From positions 1-39,445 of the forward strand of contig NZ_WFKI01000024.1 of assembly GCF_009208055.1 (NCBI RefSeq): a DNA stretch of 39,445 bases. The letters are read 5' to 3'. Shown piece by piece: positions 34,718 to 39,445 of the stretch (position 1 is the stretch's first letter; the number at the start of each line of letters is the position of its first letter). Below the pieces are notes generated by a model, which saw only the letters and a list, made by a program, of their open reading frames with translations, was not told the origin of the DNA and ran no database searches. Both the position numbers and the translations under genes were made by a program. The DNA comes from Poseidonibacter ostreae. GTDB taxonomy: Bacteria; Campylobacterota; Campylobacteria; Campylobacterales; Arcobacteraceae.

Positions 34718-35168
34718 ATTTAAATACTGCGTCTAATTCTTCAGTAGTTTTGATGTATTTAACATCTGAAACTTTACCTTCAACAATTGTATAAACAGTA
34801 ATTTCATCATCTTTTGTAGAAAATGATTTAGCTTGTTCTTCATTTACTAAAAGAATTGGAAATGGGTATTTTTTCATTTTTGGTAAAGCAATGAATTTTG
34901 AAATTAAACTTGGCATACCAGAAATATCTGCTATATATTGAGTTTTGTTAGTTTCTAAAAAGTTAGTATCTTTAGTTAAAAGGTACTCTCTTACAATAAC
35001 ACTAGTACTTCTACTTTCTGCAACTAAAATAGTTTTAGTATCTGTAGAAATCTTATGCATTTTCTCAAATTGATCTTTGATTTCAAATGTTGGTGTAGTA
35101 TCACCAATACTTAAAGCGTTTGCGAATGTTGCAACAAATAATAAAACTGAAAATAATATTTTTTTCAT
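34716..35168 (-). CDS. Secreted redoxin-like protein without cysteines
   Basis: A 150-residue exported protein with a signal peptide (about 1-19, ending ANA). The mature N-terminus, IGDTTPTFEIKDQFEKMHKI, matches the opening strand of AhpC/TSA and TlpA-type thioredoxin folds, and later segments fit the rest of such a fold. No cysteine is present, so it cannot be a thiol enzyme in the usual way. AGGAG precedes the ATG. I do not recognise a specific family and a binding or structural role is only a guess. Confidence 0.75.
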   Translation of the reverse strand: MKKILFSVLLFVATFANALSIGDTTPTFEIKDQFEKMHKISTDTKTILVAESRSTSVIVREYLLTKDTNFLETNKTQYIADISGMPSLISKFIALPKMKKYPFPILLVNEEQAKSFSTKDDEITVYTIVEGKVSDVKYIKTTEELDAVFK

Positions 35169-35246
35169 TTTTTCTCCTGATTTTTTAAAATTGCAGAATT
35201 GTACCCATAAAAGATAAATGAAAAGTTAATCCAAGAATAAAATTTA

Positions 35247-35858
35247 TTACTTAGATAAAGTAGGAAGATGCCAGCCTTCATAATATGCTAGTAAACGTAA
35301 ACTTACACCAAAGACAAAGACACCAATTAAAGCTGGAAGACTTTGTAAATCAAAAATATGTAAAGCATAAGTTACAAGTCCAACTATAATTGCAACTGTT
35401 GCATAAAACTCTGAAACTAAAATAGATGGAACTCTATTTATAAGTATATCTCTAATTGTACCACCACCAACAGCTGTTATAAAGGCTAAAATTAATACAC
35501 CTAAAAAGTTAAACTCATTTTCAATGGCTACAAGAGCACCTGTAATTGCAAAAGATACAAGTCCAACTGCATCAGATATTATAAAAGCAGTTTTACCCTC
35601 AATATCATCAATTTTATGAAGTTTAAATATAAGTGATATAAGAACTGTAGCAATTACAAGAATTACAGGCATTGTATCTGTAAATACATAAGGTGTTTTA
35701 GAAGCTAATACATCTCTAGTCATTCCACCACCAAGAGCTGTTAAAAATGCAGAGATAAAAACTCCTAAAATATCAAGTTTATAATGAACAGCAATTAAAA
35801 ATCCACTTAGAGCAAAACAGATTATTCCTATAAAGTCAGCAATTTCTAATGCAGTCAT
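35247..35858 (-). CDS. TRIC-type / UPF0126 (YicG-like) membrane protein
   Basis: A 203-residue integral membrane protein with about seven helices, made of two repeats. Each repeat has a glycine-rich GGG-x-x-RD signature: ALGGGMTRDVL (near 42-52) and AVGGGTIRDIL (near 128-138). This matches the UPF0126 family, whose members are related to trimeric intracellular cation channels. AAGG precedes the ATG. The ion and physiological role are not known. Confidence 0.9.
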   Translation of the reverse strand: MTALEIADFIGIICFALSGFLIAVHYKLDILGVFISAFLTALGGGMTRDVLASKTPYVFTDTMPVILVIATVLISLIFKLHKIDDIEGKTAFIISDAVGLVSFAITGALVAIENEFNFLGVLILAFITAVGGGTIRDILINRVPSILVSEFYATVAIIVGLVTYALHIFDLQSLPALIGVFVFGVSLRLLAYYEGWHLPTLSK

Positions 35859-35924
35859 TCTTTACCTTGTTTTTAATTTTAGTTATTAGTGTGTAAAGTA
35901 TACTAAAAAAGCTATCAAAATTTG

Positions 35925-36842
35925 TTAAAAAATTGATAAGCCAGTTTTAGTTGTAAATAACTCTAGGGCTTTTGTTCCTATTAAAGAGTTACCTTGTTTA
36001 TTTAATTTTGGAGAATAAACGCAAATTGACATTTTTCCAGGAACAATGGCAACAATTCCACCACCAACTCCACTTTTTCCAGGTAGTCCTACTTTATATG
36101 CAAAATCTCCTGAAGCATCATAATGTCCACATGTAAGCATTAAAGAGTTAATTCTTTTTGCTTTTGCTTCATTTATTAAAATTTTGTTATTAATAGGATT
36201 TACACCATGATTAGCTAAAAAAAGCATAGAATGACAAAGTTGTTCTGTATTCATTTCAATTGAACATTGTTTAAAATATGTTTGAATTACTTTTTCTAAA
36301 TCGTTGTTTATATTTTTATAGCTTTTCATCATATTTATTAAAGCCATATTTAAAAAACCATGTTCTAATTCTGAACTATAAACTTCTTTATTATAATTTA
36401 TTGTAAAGTCATTTGCAGTTGTTCTTATAAAATCTAATATGTAATCAAAACTTTTATCTTGATATTTTGATAATAATGTATCAGTTGTAACAATGGCACC
36501 AGCATTTATAAATGGGTTTCTAGGAATTCCATTTTCATATTCAAGTTGTACAAGAGAGTTAAAAGGATCACCAGAGGGTTCATGCCCAACTCTTTTATAT
36601 AAGCTTTTTCCATAAAGTTGTAAAGCTAGAGTAAAAGTAAAAACTTTTGAAATACTTTGAATTGAAAATTTTGTTTGAGTATTCCCTACATTATATGTTG
36701 TACCATCAAGCAGTTTTATACTCATAGCAAATTGATTTGGGTTAATATGTGCAAGTGCTGGTATATAATCAGCTACCTTACCTTCTTTAAAATATACTTG
36801 TATTTCATCTTCTATTTCGTTAATAATATTTTGATAATTCAT
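35925..36842 (-). CDS. glsA: Glutaminase
   Basis: A 305-residue serine-dependent beta-lactamase-fold glutaminase, which hydrolyses glutamine to glutamate and ammonia. The catalytic S63 and K66 lie in FSIQSISKVFTF; NPFINAGAIVT and the C-terminal PGKSGVGGGIVA segment are the other conserved pieces. Length matches the short bacterial type with no ankyrin or STAS extension. The ribosome site is weak. It is divergent from typA. Confidence 0.95.
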   Translation of the reverse strand: MNYQNIINEIEDEIQVYFKEGKVADYIPALAHINPNQFAMSIKLLDGTTYNVGNTQTKFSIQSISKVFTFTLALQLYGKSLYKRVGHEPSGDPFNSLVQLEYENGIPRNPFINAGAIVTTDTLLSKYQDKSFDYILDFIRTTANDFTINYNKEVYSSELEHGFLNMALINMMKSYKNINNDLEKVIQTYFKQCSIEMNTEQLCHSMLFLANHGVNPINNKILINEAKAKRINSLMLTCGHYDASGDFAYKVGLPGKSGVGGGIVAIVPGKMSICVYSPKLNKQGNSLIGTKALELFTTKTGLSIF

Positions 36843-36915
36843 GCGAAAGCTTAATACTTTTTAACCTAATAAATACTTAATATTGATATTAATATAAATT
36901 ACAATTAAAAACGTA

Positions 36916-36928
36916 GCTTAAATTAAGC
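36916..36928. repeat. GCTTAA palindrome upstream of typA
   Basis: GCTTAA-A-TTAAGC, perfect arms, lying about ten bases before the typA -10 box, where a -35 element would sit. It could be an operator. Confidence 0.4.
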
Positions 36929-36938
36929 AAACTTTTAG

Positions 36939-36944
36939 TATAAT
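36939..36944 (+). promoter_or_regulatory. -10 box of typA
   Basis: TATAAT with a following CCGCG. It implies a leader of about 60 bases before the chosen ATG. Confidence 0.55.
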
Positions 36945-37010
36945 CCGCGAAATTAATAGAAAAAATTTTTCTTGTATGAATTTTTTCGTAAACTAATAAA
37001 AAGAGATCCA

Positions 37011-38828
37011 ATGAGAGATATTAGAAATATTGCGGTTATCGCACACGTTGACCACGGTAAAACTACATTAGTAGATGAATTATTAAAACAATCAGGGACT
37101 TTTACTGCTCACCAAGAAGTAGAAGATAGAGTTATGGATAGTAATGATATTGAAAAAGAGAGAGGAATTACAATTCTTTCTAAGAATACTGCTATTGATT
37201 ATGAAGGTGTAAGAATTAACATTATTGACACTCCAGGCCATGCTGATTTTGGTGGAGAAGTTGAACGTGTTCTTAAAATGGTTGACTGTGTACTTTTATT
37301 AGTAGATGCTCAAGAAGGTGTTATGCCTCAAACTAAGTTTGTTGTTAAGAAAGCTTTACAATTAGGTCATAGACCAATTGTTGTTATTAACAAGATTGAT
37401 AAGCCAGGTGGAGATCCAGATAGAGTTGTTGATGAAGTATTTGACCTATTTGACCAAATGGGTGCAAGTGAAGAACAATTAGAATTCCCAGTTGTTTATG
37501 CAGCTGCAAGAGATGGTTACGCAAAACTTGATTTAGCTGAGCCAAATGAGAATTTAATTCCATTATTCACTACTATTTTAAATGAAGTTCCAAAACCAAA
37601 AGGTAGCGATGAAAATGGTCTTCAATTACAAGTATTTACACTTGATTATGATAACTTCATTGGAAAAATTGGTATTGCTAGAATTTTCAACGGTACTATT
37701 TCTATGGGTGAAACTGTAACTTTAGTTAAAGCTGATGGTGAAAAAATCAAAGGTAGAGTTACTAAACTTATTGGATTCAAAGGTGTTGATAGATTTGATA
37801 TCAAAACTGCTGGTACTGGTGATATTGTTGCTGTTGCTGGTTTTGAAACAATTGATGTTGGGGATTCATTATGTGACCCTGCAAATCCAATGCCATTAGA
37901 TCCTATGCATATTGAAGAGCCTACATTATCTGTAACATTTGCAGTAAATGATTCTCCATTAGCTGGAACTGAAGGTAAATATGTAACATCAAATAAAATT
38001 GATGAAAGATTAAATGCTGAAATGAATACTAATATTGCTATGAACTATGAGCAAATTGGTGAGGGTAAATTTAAAGTTAATGGAAGAGGTGAGTTACAAA
38101 TTTGTATCCTTGCTGAAAACATGAGAAGAGAAGGTTTTGAATTTTCAATTGGAAGACCTGAAGTAATTGTTAGAGAAATTGACGGTGTTAAAATGGAGCC
38201 ATTTGAGCATTTAGTAATTGATACACCAGATGAGTTCTCAGGTGCAATTATTGAAAAATTAGGAAAAAGAAAAGCTAATATGACTAACATGGTTCCAATG
38301 GGTTCTGGTTATACAAGATTAGAGTTTGAAATTCCAGCACGTGGATTAATCGGTATTAGAACTGAGTTCTTAACTGAAACTAAAGGTGAGGGTGTTATGA
38401 ACCACTCATTCTTAGAATTCAGACCACATTCTGGAACAGTTGAATCTAGAAAATATGGAGCATTAGTTTCTATGGAAAATGGTGAAGCTGTTGGTTATTC
38501 TATCTTTAACTTACAAGATAGAGGAATTATGTACATTAAGCCTCAAGATAAGGTTTATAATGGAATGGTAGTTGGTCAGCATGCTAAAGGGAATGATTTA
38601 GATATCAATCCAATTAAAGCTAAACAACAATCAAACGTTAGATCTTCTGGAGCTGATGAAGCTATTAAATTAGTTCCACCAAGAGTTATGTCTTTAGAAA
38701 ATGCACTAGAGTGGATTGAAGAAGATGAGCTTGTTGAAGTAACTCCAATTTCGGTTAGAGTTAGAAAAAGAGATCTTGATCCAAATGTTAGAAAAAGAAC
38801 TGCTAAAAAAGTGAAATTTGCTGATTAG
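37011..38828 (+). CDS. typA: Ribosome-associated GTPase TypA/BipA
   Basis: A 605-residue translational GTPase of the EF-G family that acts on ribosomes under stress and in assembly. The G1 motif is AHVDHGKTTLVDELL, G3 is DTPGHADFGGEVERV and G4 is NKIDKPG, followed by the beta-barrel, domain III and V regions (GEGVMNHSFLEF) and a basic C-terminal domain. The start is ATG 37011; a longer frame from TTG 36972 adds 13 residues that do not match the family's beginning. The length is within two residues of E. coli BipA. A strong terminator follows. Confidence 0.96.
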   Translation: MRDIRNIAVIAHVDHGKTTLVDELLKQSGTFTAHQEVEDRVMDSNDIEKERGITILSKNTAIDYEGVRINIIDTPGHADFGGEVERVLKMVDCVLLLVDAQEGVMPQTKFVVKKALQLGHRPIVVINKIDKPGGDPDRVVDEVFDLFDQMGASEEQLEFPVVYAAARDGYAKLDLAEPNENLIPLFTTILNEVPKPKGSDENGLQLQVFTLDYDNFIGKIGIARIFNGTISMGETVTLVKADGEKIKGRVTKLIGFKGVDRFDIKTAGTGDIVAVAGFETIDVGDSLCDPANPMPLDPMHIEEPTLSVTFAVNDSPLAGTEGKYVTSNKIDERLNAEMNTNIAMNYEQIGEGKFKVNGRGELQICILAENMRREGFEFSIGRPEVIVREIDGVKMEPFEHLVIDTPDEFSGAIIEKLGKRKANMTNMVPMGSGYTRLEFEIPARGLIGIRTEFLTETKGEGVMNHSFLEFRPHSGTVESRKYGALVSMENGEAVGYSIFNLQDRGIMYIKPQDKVYNGMVVGQHAKGNDLDINPIKAKQQSNVRSSGADEAIKLVPPRVMSLENALEWIEEDELVEVTPISVRVRKRDLDPNVRKRTAKKVKFAD

Positions 38829-38851
38829 AAATTAGATTTATCTATTTCTTT

Positions 38852-38887
38852 AAAGGGAAGGGCTTTTTAGCTCTTCCCTTTTTTTTT
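38852..38887 (+). terminator. Intrinsic terminator of typA
   Basis: A 12-bp stem with one G-T (AAAGGGAAGGGC, 38852-38863, with GCTCTTCCCTTT, 38870-38881), loop TTTTTA, then T to 38887. Confidence 0.93.
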
Positions 38888-38914
38888 ACAAAATTTTTAG
38901 ACAAAAGGGTTTAT

Positions 38915-38971
38915 ATGTCCGATATGAAGGTATCTAGGATTATTAAAAATATATTAAAAATAAAAAATTAA
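38915..38971 (+). CDS. Possible 18-residue leader peptide
   Basis: A short frame with a good AAAAGGG ribosome site five bases before its ATG codes a basic peptide (MSDMKVSRIIKNILKIKN). It ends two bases before a hairpin that can pair with the next gene's ribosome site. Its shortness and the lack of a clear promoter make it uncertain. Confidence 0.3.
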   Translation: MSDMKVSRIIKNILKIKN

Positions 38972-38972
38972 T

Positions 38973-39005
38973 AGGAGAATTTATTTTCTCCTATAAAAAG
39001 GAGAG
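38973..39005 (+). promoter_or_regulatory. Possible Shine-Dalgarno switch
   Basis: AGGAGAA (38973-38979) pairs perfectly with TTCTCCT (38986-38992). The same TTCTCCT can instead pair with the Shine-Dalgarno AGGAGAG (38999-39005) of the next frame, so two exclusive hairpins compete. Confidence 0.4.
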
Positions 39006-39009
39006 AATA

Positions 39010-39096
39010 ATGAATAATAAAAATAAAAAAGATTACTTAATATTAATAGGTTTTTATATTATTACTATTTTTGGAAGCTTTGCAATTATTAGTTAA
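39010..39096 (+). CDS. 28-residue membrane microprotein
   Basis: Five bases after a strong AAGGAGAG site begins a 28-codon frame: a basic, Asn/Lys-rich head (NNKNKKD) and a single hydrophobic helix (YLILIGFYIITIFGSFAIIS). Such a layout fits a bitopic small membrane protein. I do not recognise it. Homology and translation are untested, but the ribosome site is the best in this end of the window. Confidence 0.6.
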   Translation: MNNKNKKDYLILIGFYIITIFGSFAIIS

Positions 39097-39150
39097 CAAA
39101 GACTTTACGAAAATAAAATACAATAATGAAATTTTTAAATGGAGTGAATA

Positions 39151-39445
39151 ATGAAATCATTTTTAATAGGGATATTTATTGTGATTGGAGCTGTTTTTTT
39201 CACAGCATGTGCTACAAAAAATGTATCAAATTTAAAGGATATTACAACAGGTTATTATCATGGTGAAGTTGTTATAAAAGAAAATATTCAAAGAGCTTGG
39301 GATAATCAAGATAAAAAACTTTTATCTTTAGAGGAGTTTTGGAGAATTTATGCAAAAAGAAATGGTGGTTTAACTTGGGGACAAAGCAAAACTTATCCGC
39401 CTTATAATGATGTAAAAGAGTATGATTTATTTATGGTTGAAGTTG
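39151..39445 (+). CDS. Lipoprotein, 3'-partial
   Basis: The first 98 codons of a gene cut by the right edge. The protein has a signal peptide with a lipobox-like FFTAC (C20), so export and lipid anchoring are likely. The mature part begins ATKNVSNLKDITTGYYHGE and includes LEEFWRIYAKRNGG. GGAG six bases before the ATG supports the start. The family is not recognised from this part. Confidence 0.75.
   Translation, partial: MKSFLIGIFIVIGAVFFTACATKNVSNLKDITTGYYHGEVVIKENIQRAWDNQDKKLLSLEEFWRIYAKRNGGLTWGQSKTYPPYNDVKEYDLFMVEV

Noticed and set aside
36972..37010. TTG start extending TypA by 13 residues
   Set aside because: No ribosome site precedes it and the family begins at the MRDIRNIAVIAHVDHGK segment.
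1..39445. CRISPR array, tRNA, rRNA, insertion sequence or prophage
   Set aside because: No regularly spaced repeats, cloverleaf-like sequences, transposase genes or phage structural genes were seen by reading.

Overview
This window looks like the replication-origin region of an Arcobacter-like member of the Campylobacterota. The evidence is a very A/T-rich base composition, a run of histidine kinases with the HQWRQPL-type H-box common in that group, DnaA boxes with a TTCAC core, a CcoG protein and tyrosyl-radical NrdAB. The genus is inferred from gene content and style; no search was run.

Left part (1-9.5 kb): the C-terminal part of a membrane diguanylate cyclase; ccoG (cbb3 oxidase assembly), whose terminator lies inside the convergent kinase gene; a leftward set of ADP-ribosylglycohydrolase, response regulator and 7TM-type histidine kinase; a tight rightward operon of a DNA alkyltransferase, a phosphomannomutase/phosphoglucomutase and a nitrilase-fold amidase; then a small HTH protein divergent from a secreted lytic transglycosylase with a consensus sigma70 promoter.

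Middle (9.5-24.8 kb): an OmpA-like envelope protein overlapping a membrane-anchored helix-hairpin-helix protein; a very large histidine kinase with three tandem periplasmic solute-binding domains; a secreted cytochrome c with a small periplasmic partner; a leftward purB-nrdA-nrdB nucleotide-synthesis cluster; an RluA-type pseudouridine synthase; an EamA transporter with a YqaA-like protein; the 4.5S-type SRP RNA gene with its own promoter and terminator; and queF with an HTH/coiled-coil protein.

Origin region (24.8-34.7 kb): a flavoprotein, a periplasmic binding protein/histidine kinase pair, then leftward dnaA-dnaN-gyrB and rightward ruvC and purN. DnaA-box-like sites lie on both sides of dnaA. 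The dnaA-dnaN gap also carries a DnaA box, a short spacer, six CTA-like triplets and an A/T tract, which is the layout of a DnaA-trio unwinding element. This is the most notable structure in the window and suggests a bipartite origin of the kind known from Helicobacter pylori.

Right end (34.7-39.4 kb): a redoxin-like secreted protein without cysteines, a TRIC/UPF0126 membrane protein, glutaminase, BipA/TypA with a strong terminator, a 28-residue membrane microprotein preceded by a possible Shine-Dalgarno switch, and the start of a lipoprotein gene. I saw no tRNA, rRNA, CRISPR array, insertion sequence or prophage.
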